Of a DNA stretch of 23,175 bases, positions 7,005 through 13,520 are shown in pieces. Origin of the DNA: GCA-2733415 sp049614485 (GTDB lineage Bacteria > Bacteroidota > Bacteroidia > Flavobacteriales > Flavobacteriaceae). Position numbers and translations under genes: made by a program. The stretch covers positions 1 to 23,175 of the forward strand of contig JBMZDR010000026.1 in assembly GCA_049614485.1 (NCBI GenBank). The letters run 5' to 3'. Under the pieces are notes generated by a model. The model was not told the DNA's origin. It did no database searches and was given only the letters and a program-made list of their open reading frames with translations. The stretch's first letter is position 1, and every line of letters starts with the position of its first letter.

Positions 7005-8249
7005 TTATTTTTCAAACTCTTTTAAAGTCGATATAATAATAGATACACAATCTAATAATTGTTCTTTAGTCATTACTAAAGGTGGTGCAAAACGGATAAT
7101 ATTACCGTGGGTTGGCTTTGCTAACAAACCATTATCACGCAACTTCATGCAAATATTCCAAGCAGTATCACTGTCTTCAGTATCGTTAATAACAACGGCG
7201 TTTAATAATCCTTTTCCTCGTACTAAAGTAGCTATAGAACTAGTTTCAATAAACTTATTCATTTCTGAACGGAATAATTGTCCTAATACTTCAGCATTTT
7301 CGCATAAATTTTCATTCTTAACTACTTCTAAAGCAGCTATAGCAACAGCAGCCGCAACCGGATTTCCACCGAATGTACTTCCGTGATTTCCTGGTTGAAT
7401 TACATCCATAATATTGTTATTCGCTAATACAGCTGATACTGGATATGCTCCACCACTTAAGGCTTTACCTAAAATTAAAATATCTGGTTTAGCATCTTCA
7501 TGATCAACACAAACTAGTTTACCAGTACGTGCAATTCCTGTTTGAACTTCATCAGCAATAAACAACACATTATATTTATTACACAATGCCTTTGCTCCTG
7601 CTAAATACCCTTCAGATGGCACATAAACTCCAGCTTCACCTTGAATAGGTTCTGCCATGAATCCAGCAATGTTTTTATTACTTTTTAACACCTCTTCTAA
7701 GGCAGTTAAGTTATTGTATTCAATTTTAACAAATCCGTTTGTAAAAGGCCCAAAATTGGTTCTTGCAACTGGATCATTAGAAAAAGAGATGATTGTTGTT
7801 GTACGTCCGTGAAAGTTATTCTCACACACTACAATTTCTGCTTCGTTTTCAGATAAACCTTTTTTCTCATAAGCCCATTTTCTACATAATTTTAATGCAG
7901 TTTCTACGGCTTCTGCACCTGTATTCATTGGCAACAACTTGTCGAAACCAAATAATTCAGTGGCGTATTTTTCATATTTCCCTAATACATCATTGTAAAA
8001 TGCTCTTGATGTTAAGGTTAATTGTTGTGCTTGGTTTACCATTGCTCCAACAATTTTTGGGTGACAATGCCCTTGATTTACTGCAGAATATGCCGATAAA
8101 AAATCGTAATATTTCTTTCCTTCTACATCCCAAACATATACGCCTTCACCTTTAGATAATACTACTGGTAATGGGTGGTAATTGTGTGCACCATGTTTGT
8201 CTTCTAATTCAATTGCTTGTTGTGACGTTACGTGTTCTAAAACAGCCAT
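7005..8249 (-). CDS. rocD: Ornithine aminotransferase (ornithine--oxo-acid transaminase)
   Basis: PLP-dependent class III aminotransferase that converts ornithine and 2-oxoglutarate to glutamate semialdehyde and glutamate, linking arginine and proline metabolism. At 414 residues it has the normal length. Visible motifs: LSAYSAVNQGHCHPKI (51-66), MNTGAEAVETALKL (108-121) which binds the PLP phosphate, NNFHGRTTT (144-152), EPIQGEAGV (200-208), ADEVQTG (232-238) with D233 binding the PLP ring nitrogen, and the Schiff-base lysine K262 in LGKALSGG. These match RocD more closely than acetylornithine or GABA aminotransferases. No clear TAnnTTTG box was found upstream, so its promoter is undetermined. 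It shares the downstream terminator with the transketolase operon. Confidence 0.93.
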   Translation of the reverse strand: MAVLEHVTSQQAIELEDKHGAHNYHPLPVVLSKGEGVYVWDVEGKKYYDFLSAYSAVNQGHCHPKIVGAMVNQAQQLTLTSRAFYNDVLGKYEKYATELFGFDKLLPMNTGAEAVETALKLCRKWAYEKKGLSENEAEIVVCENNFHGRTTTIISFSNDPVARTNFGPFTNGFVKIEYNNLTALEEVLKSNKNIAGFMAEPIQGEAGVYVPSEGYLAGAKALCNKYNVLFIADEVQTGIARTGKLVCVDHEDAKPDILILGKALSGGAYPVSAVLANNNIMDVIQPGNHGSTFGGNPVAAAVAIAALEVVKNENLCENAEVLGQLFRSEMNKFIETSSIATLVRGKGLLNAVVINDTEDSDTAWNICMKLRDNGLLAKPTHGNIIRFAPPLVMTKEQLLDCVSIIISTLKEFEK

Positions 8250-8427
8250 TTTTTAAATAATTTAAAATAAATAAATAACCATTCCTTCTCTACCTTTATC
8301 CTTCCGAAAAGTATTCGAAAATTCAGCGTGGGAGAGAAATCATCCCTGAAAGTTCTGCAATTTACTAAAAACAAACCGATTTTTAAAGCATCTTTCCATT
8401 TTCAAATACAATATTTCAGAGACGCTA

Positions 8428-8811
8428 TTATGGCAATTTACTTGACAAAGCAGCCAATTGAAGTTCTATACGTTTTATTTCTCTTAATAATGCGTTTTTA
8501 TCCATTTGCAACCAGACAAAAAGTTTTATCATAGACATCATTAGCATAAAAAACATTCCTAAAATTCCCCATTTAATAAGTTCATTTGTAACATCTGTAT
8601 CAACAAATTGCATAATGCAATATATTAAACCAATAAAAGCAAACACTGTTACACTATTCATTAGTATTAACAACCACTTTAATTTTCCGGTGAACACTCC
8701 TCCTAACATTCCAAAAAAGGTTTGCTCATCTAATTCATCATAAAATTTTGCTTCTTCCTCAGTTAAAGCATTTTTTATCAACCTGTCTATATCCTCAGTA
8801 TTATCTTTCAT
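8428..8811 (-). CDS. Small membrane protein next to an ECF sigma factor (possible anti-sigma factor)
   Basis: A 127-residue protein with an acidic soluble N-terminus (about 1-40, with TEEEAKFYDELDEQ), two membrane helices (about 45-67 and 79-102), and a charged amphipathic C-terminal helix (about 103-122). Its start overlaps the end of the sigma factor gene by 11 bp, the usual arrangement for a sigma factor and its membrane-bound regulator. It lacks the classic anti-sigma zinc motif (HxxxCxxC). It may belong to an uncharacterised family (DUF6768-like), but that name is from memory and not tested. The anti-sigma role is inference from position and topology; a sensor or accessory role is possible. 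Confidence 0.7.
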   Translation of the reverse strand: MKDNTEDIDRLIKNALTEEEAKFYDELDEQTFFGMLGGVFTGKLKWLLILMNSVTVFAFIGLIYCIMQFVDTDVTNELIKWGILGMFFMLMMSMIKLFVWLQMDKNALLREIKRIELQLAALSSKLP

Positions 8812-9346
8812 AATTATTTGTTTTTAATATTAATTTTAATTTTTCTCTCGCAGTAAATAATCTTGATTTTACTGTTCCTTTTGCTATATCTAAAATTTCT
8901 GCAATTTGATAAATCTTATAACCTTCTACATAGAATAGCTTTAAAACTGCTTGTTGCTCATTTGACAAGTTTTTTATTTCTTTTAAAATAAATTTATGAC
9001 AAGACTGGGTGTTCACTTCTTCTTCAATGAGATTGACTTCAGAAAAAGAATCAAGTTCTCTATATTTATTTTGCTCACGTAAACTGTCAATTGCCTTTCT
9101 CATAACAATACTCAACCCCCAACTACCAAATTTATCAGGTTGCTTTAATGAGGGTAGTTTGTCAATAATTACAGTCCAACTGTCTTGAGTAATGTCTTTT
9201 GAAAGCTCAGCGTTTTTAGTATACCAATACGCTTGTTTACAGAACGCCTTATGCCAACGGTTAACAAGAATAACCAGCACTTTACGATCTCCTGATTTGT
9301 ATCGTGTTACTAATTCCGCATCTGATATATCTTCTGTTTTATTCAT
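8801..9346 (-). CDS. ECF-type RNA polymerase sigma-70 factor
   Basis: Alternative sigma factor of about 181 residues. Region 2 is seen in SDAELVTRYKSGDRKVLV, then AELSKDITQDSWTVIIDKL and the following FGSWGLSIVMRKAIDSLREQ. Region 4 with its helix-turn-helix is LSNEQQAVLKLFYVEGYKI and QIAEILDIAKGTVKSRLFTA near the C-terminus. A GTG two codons upstream (9350-9352) is in frame, but ATG at 9344-9346 is the more usual start and was chosen. The gene overlaps the membrane protein that follows, so the two are co-transcribed. It is divergent from the DUF6452-like lipoprotein, with 119 bp between them. No standard TAnnTTTG box precedes it, which would fit transcription by another sigma factor or by itself. 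Confidence 0.9.
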   Translation of the reverse strand: MNKTEDISDAELVTRYKSGDRKVLVILVNRWHKAFCKQAYWYTKNAELSKDITQDSWTVIIDKLPSLKQPDKFGSWGLSIVMRKAIDSLREQNKYRELDSFSEVNLIEEEVNTQSCHKFILKEIKNLSNEQQAVLKLFYVEGYKIYQIAEILDIAKGTVKSRLFTAREKLKLILKTNNYER

Positions 9347-9416
9347 ACCCACTACTCTATAGACGGAAAAATAACGTAAAGGTTCATTTTTAGAGAAACT
9401 TTAATAACTTTTATAA

Positions 9417-9445
9417 GTGAATACATTAAAATACTGTTATTTTTG
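9417..9445 (+). promoter_or_regulatory. Candidate promoter of the DUF6452-like gene
   Basis: TATTTTTG (9438-9445) fits the -7 box, and GTG (9417-9419) lies 18 bases upstream where TTG would be expected. The ATG follows 20 bp after the box. The divergent sigma factor gene has no such box in the shared region. Confidence 0.5.
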
Positions 9446-9465
9446 TTTTCATTCAAAATCAATTT

Positions 9466-9984
9466 ATGAAAAAACTACTTTTTATAATCACTTTATTAGC
9501 AGTAATCATTAGCTGTGAAAAAGATGATATTTGTACAGAAACAAATGCAGATACCGCACAATTGGTTATTCGTTTTTATGATGTGGCAGATAATGATGCA
9601 TTAAAAGCAGTTACAAATTTATTAATTATTGGAGAGAATAACGCATTGACTTATGGTATTGAAAGCACTAGAGACTCAATTGCTATTCCGTTGCGCATTT
9701 TAGAAAACAACACGTCATATACTTTAATAAAAGATTATGCGATAAACGACAACGGTACACCAGATGATGACTCGGATGATTTCACTACTGGAAATGGAGA
9801 TGACATCACAATTAGTTATCAAAATAACCAAATCTATATTTCAAAGGCTTGTGGATTTAAAAATAAATTTGACGACGTAAATTTTGGTTTTACAACCGAT
9901 ACTGATAACTGGATATTAAATACGACTGTTGAAAACAATACAATTGAAAACTCAAACAATGCGCACGTACATATTTATCATTAG
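9466..9984 (+). CDS. Lipoprotein of the DUF6452-like family, function unknown
   Basis: A 172-residue exported lipoprotein. The signal peptide ends in a lipobox (AVIISC, Cys17), followed by acidic residues (EKDD) of the kind that often follow surface lipoprotein cysteines in this phylum. The mature part is acidic and beta-rich, with an Asp-rich stretch (GTPDDDSDDF, about 104-113) and a conserved-looking cysteine in SKACGFKNKFDDVNFGF. I recall the DUF6452 family from its place next to a DUF6048 gene and smpB; this has not been checked. Its last 26 bp overlap the next gene in another frame, which suggests that the two products are made together and may form an envelope complex. Function unknown. 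Confidence 0.8.
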   Translation: MKKLLFIITLLAVIISCEKDDICTETNADTAQLVIRFYDVADNDALKAVTNLLIIGENNALTYGIESTRDSIAIPLRILENNTSYTLIKDYAINDNGTPDDDSDDFTTGNGDDITISYQNNQIYISKACGFKNKFDDVNFGFTTDTDNWILNTTVENNTIENSNNAHVHIYH

Positions 9985-10648
9985 TCTCATTTGCTCCTTT
10001 GCAATCAACGCACAGGAAGATGTCAAACAAGATTCTGTAAAAACACATCGTTTTGGTTTACGTGTAGGTGCAGATGTTTCAAAATTAGTCAAATCTGCTT
10101 TAAATAGTAATTATACCGCTTTTGAAATTAATGCCGATTATAAATTTTCTAAACGCTATTATTTGGCTGGAGCCTTCGGAAATGAAAATAGAACTAATGA
10201 TGAAACGCAAGTAAATTACACTACAAAAGGGTCATATTTTAATATAGGGGTTGATTACAATGCTTATGAAAATTGGCTAGATATGGACAATGCCATCTAT
10301 GCAGGCTTACGTTATGGTGTGAGTTCTTTTTCACATACCTTAAATAGTTATAGCATATACAACTCTAGTGCTGGTTATTGGGGAGAAACTGGCTTAAACA
10401 ACAATTCACAAAAGTTTGATAGCAATACTGCCCATTGGCTAGAACTAATAGTTGGTTTAAAAGCAGAAGTGTTTAACAACTTATACCTGGGTGTAAACGT
10501 GCAATTAAAAAACTTAGTTATCAATAATAAACCTGATGGTTTTGACAATTTATACATTCCAGGTTTCGGAAGAACATATAAAGATTCTAATTGGGGCGCA
10601 GGCTTTGGTTATACCATTAGTTATTTCATTCCTTTTTACAAGAAATAA
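9959..10648 (+). CDS. Outer-membrane-type beta protein of the DUF6048-like family
   Basis: About 229 residues with a clear SPI signal peptide (MRTYIFIISLICSFAINAQ). A TTG start 30 bp upstream is in frame, but the signal peptide begins cleanly at ATG 9959-9961, so that is the chosen start. The mature sequence has alternating polar and aromatic stretches such as YAGLRYGVSSFSHTL and WGAGFGYTISYFIPFYKK. The final strand ends in aromatic residues and two lysines, as in small outer-membrane beta-barrels. It overlaps the upstream lipoprotein gene by 26 bp, so the two are likely translated in a coupled way. No enzyme motif is visible; the barrel idea is inference. Confidence 0.8.
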   Translation: MRTYIFIISLICSFAINAQEDVKQDSVKTHRFGLRVGADVSKLVKSALNSNYTAFEINADYKFSKRYYLAGAFGNENRTNDETQVNYTTKGSYFNIGVDYNAYENWLDMDNAIYAGLRYGVSSFSHTLNSYSIYNSSAGYWGETGLNNNSQKFDSNTAHWLELIVGLKAEVFNNLYLGVNVQLKNLVINNKPDGFDNLYIPGFGRTYKDSNWGAGFGYTISYFIPFYKK

Positions 10649-10683
10649 CCACTACAGAAGCTATTAAGTTGTAAAACAAACTT

Positions 10684-10691
10684 TATTTTTG
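10684..10691 (+). promoter_or_regulatory. Candidate -7 box directly in front of smpB
   Basis: TATTTTTG ends six bases before the smpB ATG at 10698. If it is used, transcription would begin at or within a few bases of the ATG, giving a leaderless or nearly leaderless mRNA. There is no TTG at the usual spacing (one is found only 12 bases upstream), so the strength is uncertain. Confidence 0.45.
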
Positions 10692-10697
10692 TGACAC

Positions 10698-11159
10698 ATG
10701 AAGCAGAAAAAAATAAACATACAAAATAAAAAAGCTCGTTTTGAATACGAAATTATAGATACTTATGATGCTGGAGTCATGCTTGTAGGTACCGAAATTA
10801 AATCAATACGTGAAGGAAAAGCCACAATAACAGAAAGTTTTTGTGAGTTTAATGACCGTGAAGAGCTTTTTGTAATTAACATGTACATTGATGAGTACAC
10901 TCACGCCACATATTTTAATCATAAAACTCGCAGAGAGCGTAAACTGCTGTTAAATAAAAAGGAGCTAAAAAAACTACATCGTGAAGTTAAAAATACGGGG
11001 TTAACTATTGTGCCTTTACGCCTGTTTTTAAATGATAAAGGCTTAGCCAAGCTACATATTGCTCTATGTAAAGGTAAAAAACTGCATGATAAAAGAAATA
11101 CTCTTAAAGATCGTGACAACAAACGTGATTTAGATCGAATTAAGAAAAATTTTAGATAA
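10698..11159 (+). CDS. smpB: SsrA-binding protein SmpB
   Basis: Binds tmRNA and brings it to stalled ribosomes for trans-translation and tagging of incomplete proteins. The 153 residues show the family pattern: NIQNKKARFEYEI at the N-terminus, GVMLVGTEIKSIREGKA, INMYIDEYTHATYFNHKTRR, RKLLLNKKELKKL, a central beta-barrel, and the basic C-terminal tail KLHDKRNTLKDRDNKRDLDR that enters the ribosomal mRNA channel. A terminator follows at once. No tmRNA gene is seen in the window. Confidence 0.97.
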   Translation: MKQKKINIQNKKARFEYEIIDTYDAGVMLVGTEIKSIREGKATITESFCEFNDREELFVINMYIDEYTHATYFNHKTRRERKLLLNKKELKKLHREVKNTGLTIVPLRLFLNDKGLAKLHIALCKGKKLHDKRNTLKDRDNKRDLDRIKKNFR

Positions 11160-11187
11160 AAAAAAGCCGCAATATGCGGCTTTTTTT
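11160..11187. terminator. Bidirectional terminator between smpB and the repeat lipoprotein
   Basis: GCCGCA (11166-11171) pairs with TGCGGC (11175-11180) around a 3-base loop, with A runs on the left and seven T on the right. It begins directly after the smpB stop codon, and the convergent lipoprotein gene ends 26 bp further on. Confidence 0.9.
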
Positions 11188-11213
11188 ATCTGAACAATGA
11201 GTATTATCTCATT

Positions 11214-11603
11214 TTATTTTAAAGCATCTTTAGCGTCTTTAACTAATTCATCAGCTTTTTCTTCAGTTGCATTTACAGCATCATTAGCTGCTTGTTTAGC
11301 ATCATCAGCTACGTTACCTGCAGCGTCTTTTACATCGTCTACTGCGTTTTCAGCGGCATTTTTAGCAGAATCTACAGCATCACCTGCTGCATCTACAGCA
11401 TCATTGGTTGCATCTTTTACATCCTCTACTGCATTATCAACAGCATCACCAGTTGCATTTGCTGCTTCTTCAGCTGCGTCTTTAGTTGCTTGTGCTGCAT
11501 TTTCAATTTTCTCTTCAGCATTATCCATTTCCTTTTTTGTTTCTCTACAAGAAACAGCTCCCAAAGCTACAATTAAAGCTACGCTTAATGTTAATTTTTT
11601 CAT
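11214..11603 (-). CDS. Small lipoprotein made of nine 11-residue amphipathic repeats (LEA/YtxH-like)
   Basis: A 129-residue lipoprotein with signal MKKLTLSVALIVALGAVSC and lipid-carrying Cys19. From residue 31 to the last residue the sequence divides exactly into nine 11-residue units, for example DAVDNAVEDVK, DAVDSAKNAAE, NAVDDVKDAAG and NVADDAKQAAN. The units are Ala/Asp/Val-rich with Lys or Glu at set places and contain no aromatic residue and no proline. An 11-residue period is known from group 3 LEA proteins and apolipoprotein-type amphipathic helices; these can be disordered in water and fold as helices on membranes or on drying. A stress-protective or envelope-lining role is inference. 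The name YtxH-like is sometimes used for such proteins, but the match here is only in composition. Confidence 0.85.
   Translation of the reverse strand: MKKLTLSVALIVALGAVSCRETKKEMDNAEEKIENAAQATKDAAEEAANATGDAVDNAVEDVKDATNDAVDAAGDAVDSAKNAAENAVDDVKDAAGNVADDAKQAANDAVNATEEKADELVKDAKDALK
11217..11513 (-). repeat. Nine tandem 33-bp coding units in the repeat lipoprotein
   Basis: These 297 bp code for residues 31-129 and consist of nine 33-bp units that encode the 11-residue repeats. The units are diverged in DNA but share GCATC/GCTGC-rich steps, which also keep long false reading frames open on the plus strand. Confidence 0.7.
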
Positions 11604-11681
11604 TTCTAAAATTTTAAATTAATTAATTTCTGTCAATATACATTTTTTTTTAAATAATCAAAGTATCTGGCAACAATTAAA

Positions 11682-12338
11682 TTAACTATTCCCTTTTTTA
11701 TAATCTGCTAGAAACTTTGCTAAACCTATATCTGTTAACGGATGATTAAGCAACCCTTCTATTGCGCTTAATGGTCCAGTCATAACATCTGATCCTATCT
11801 TGGCACAGTCAATAATATGCATTGTGTGACGCACTGAAGCAGCTAATATTTGCGTTTCAAAACCATAGTTGTCATAAATTTGTCTTATTTCTGAAATTAA
11901 ATTTAAACCATCTGTAGAAACATCATCTAAACGACCAATAAACGGAGATACATACGTTGCACCTGCCTTAGCAGCTAACAAAGCTTGACCTGCAGAAAAC
12001 ACTAATGTAACGTTTGTTCTTATACCTTTATCATTAAAGTATTTTGCTGCTTTTACACCATCTTTAATCATAGGCAATTTTACTACTATTTGATCATGCA
12101 AGTCTGCTAATGCTTCGCCTTCTCTTATCATCCCATCATAATCTGTCGCAATCACCTCGGCACTGACATCTCCATCTACAATATTACAAATATCAACATA
12201 GTGTTTTAAAATATTGTTTGTACCTGTTATGCCTTCTTTAGCCATTAATGATGGGTTTGTAGTTACCCCATCTAGCACACCTAACGCTTGTGCTTCTCTA
12301 ATTTGATCTAAATTTGCAGTATCAATAAAAAATTTCAT
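11682..12338 (-). CDS. Small transaldolase / fructose-6-phosphate aldolase family protein
   Basis: Class I aldolase of 218 residues, the short TalC/FSA type of transaldolase. The N-terminus MKFFIDTANLDQIREA is typical. TTNPSLMAKEG is the phosphate-binding region, VKLPM carries the Schiff-base lysine, and TNVTLVFSAGQALLAAKAGA, YVSPFIGRLDD and ILAASVRHTMH follow in the usual order. With the split transketolase in this window, it would complete the non-oxidative pentose phosphate pathway. Members of this subfamily may act as transaldolase or as fructose-6-phosphate aldolase, and the sequence alone does not separate the two, so no symbol is given. Start at ATG 12336-12338; no strong promoter box is visible. 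Confidence 0.92.
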   Translation of the reverse strand: MKFFIDTANLDQIREAQALGVLDGVTTNPSLMAKEGITGTNNILKHYVDICNIVDGDVSAEVIATDYDGMIREGEALADLHDQIVVKLPMIKDGVKAAKYFNDKGIRTNVTLVFSAGQALLAAKAGATYVSPFIGRLDDVSTDGLNLISEIRQIYDNYGFETQILAASVRHTMHIIDCAKIGSDVMTGPLSAIEGLLNHPLTDIGLAKFLADYKKGNS

Positions 12339-12412
12339 CGGTTTAGTTTTATAAGTTTATATATCTAGAAGTAAAAACCTCTAACTGTATTTTAAATTTA
12401 ACAAAAAAGCTT

Positions 12413-13219
12413 TTATAATTTGTAATGATTTAGTAATAATTTCTCGTAAAAGGTATCTGGTAATATGCGTTTTAAAACTATTGAAAACTTCTGCATAAAC
12501 GCACCTACTTTATAATGTATTTTTGGGCGCTTGGTATTGATTATTTTGTAAATAGCTTCAGCCATTTCAATAGGATCACTTCCATGATCTACATGCTCGT
12601 TCATTAATGCTAAGGTATTTCCATACGGTACTTTATATGGTGAATTTTCTAATACAGGTGAATGGTAACGTCCGGAAGCAATATTGGTAGCAAAATCACC
12701 AGGAGCTATATTAGTCATTTGAATGTTAAAATCCTTAATTTCCATTCTTAGAGCTTCAGTCAATAACTCTAAAGTTCCTTTAGTAGCAGAATAAACACCA
12801 CGATATGGTAAGCCCATATACCCCGCAATAGAAGTCACATTAATTATTAACCCTCCACCCTGTTTTCGCATTTGAGGTAAGACAGCTTTGATAACATCCA
12901 ATGGGCCGAACACATTTGTTTGAAATGCATTTTTAATTTCAACATCTGGTGTTTCTTCTAATGGGCCAGTTATTCCAACTCCAGCATTATTAATAACAAC
13001 ATCTAAACGGCCTTCATTTTGAATAATGGTTTGAACTGCAGAAGTTATTGTAGTTACATTGGAAACATCTAAAGCGATTAATTTAAAAGGTAATTGTTCA
13101 GTAATTTTTTGAGGGTTTCTACTGGTACCATAAACAATAAACCCTTTTTTAGTAAGAAAATGAGCTACAGATTTCCCTATACCTGATGAGCCACCAGTAA
13201 TCAATACAACTTTTGCCAT
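12413..13219 (-). CDS. Short-chain dehydrogenase/reductase (SDR family)
   Basis: NAD(P)-dependent oxidoreductase of 268 residues, classical SDR type. Cofactor motif TGGSSGIG (8-15), NNAG (77-80), catalytic N102, S130, Y143 and K147 (GVYSATKGT). Residues after G15 and around 31-35 (GTSRNP, with a basic residue after the second strand) suggest NADP(H). The segment after the active site (APGDFATNI) is the usual substrate-loop entry. The C-terminal part, with IHYKVGAFMQKFSIVLKRIL, is hydrophobic and basic, as in SDRs acting on lipids or retinol-like substrates. The substrate is unknown. It lies 74 bp upstream of the aldolase on the same strand; an operon is possible, not proven. Confidence 0.9.
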   Translation of the reverse strand: MAKVVLITGGSSGIGKSVAHFLTKKGFIVYGTSRNPQKITEQLPFKLIALDVSNVTTITSAVQTIIQNEGRLDVVINNAGVGITGPLEETPDVEIKNAFQTNVFGPLDVIKAVLPQMRKQGGGLIINVTSIAGYMGLPYRGVYSATKGTLELLTEALRMEIKDFNIQMTNIAPGDFATNIASGRYHSPVLENSPYKVPYGNTLALMNEHVDHGSDPIEMAEAIYKIINTKRPKIHYKVGAFMQKFSIVLKRILPDTFYEKLLLNHYKL

Positions 13220-13338
13220 TAGTGTTATTTAAATATTTAAAAACAGCGTAAAAATACATTTTTTGAAAAGAAGTAACCGAAAATAAAATTGGAAATATTG
13301 TGATGCTTTGGAAAGTTTAAATTTTGCATACAAAAAAT

Positions 13339-13431
13339 GGCAAGCGACCTACATCACACCGCTCAACCATCTACCTTTGCTGCGTTCCCGCCCTGGAGGA
13401 TTCAACAGGAGCTAGTTGTGTAGGACTTGCC
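13339..13431 (-). ncRNA. ffs: Signal recognition particle RNA (4.5S-like, small bacterial type)
   Basis: RNA part of the signal recognition particle that binds Ffh and targets membrane proteins. On the minus strand the ends GGCAAG (13431-13426) and CTTGCC (13344-13339) pair, followed by TCCTACA pairing with TGTAGG. The apical part contains a GGAA tetraloop (13388-13385) closed by GCG/CGC, with AGCA and AAGGTAGATG downstream, which matches domain IV of E. coli 4.5S RNA. The length is about 93 bases. A T-run on the minus strand (13337-13332) follows the 3' end as a terminator, and a perfect promoter stands upstream. End positions are good to a few bases. Confidence 0.93.
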
Positions 13432-13435
13432 GCTG

Positions 13436-13465
13436 CAAATATACAACCTTTTTCATAGTACACAA
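13436..13465 (-). promoter_or_regulatory. Promoter of the SRP RNA gene
   Basis: TTG (13465-13463), exactly 19 bases, then TATATTTG (13443-13436) on the minus strand, with the RNA 5' end about 5 bases further on. This is the clearest -33/-7 pair in the window. Confidence 0.88.
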
Positions 13466-13520
13466 TCATTTTTTAATCTGATTTAATTGATTTACCTTGC
13501 TAAAAAATCAAACTATCTCC

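Noticed and set aside
6874..7386. Plus-strand frame of 170 codons
   Set aside because: It starts inside the transketolase gene, crosses a strong terminator and runs antisense to rocD. The product has no signal or domain.
7793..8155. Plus-strand frame of 120 codons opposite rocD
   Set aside because: Antisense to well-conserved PLP-enzyme sequence; it codes for no recognisable protein.
8328..8534. Plus-strand frame of 68 codons between rocD and the membrane protein gene
   Set aside because: It needs a GTG start, overlaps the membrane protein gene in antisense and has no promoter or family features.
11197..11622. Long open frames on the plus strand (141 and 94 codons) opposite the repeat lipoprotein
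   Set aside because: They arise from the low-complexity 33-bp repeat, which has no stops in several frames. The Ser/Ala- or Cys/Ile-rich products look unnatural, while the minus strand has a signal peptide, lipobox and exact 11-mers.
11640..11681. Promoter for the repeat lipoprotein (TACTTTG on the minus strand)
   Set aside because: The spacing inside the box is one base short of TAnnTTTG and no TTG stands at the right distance.
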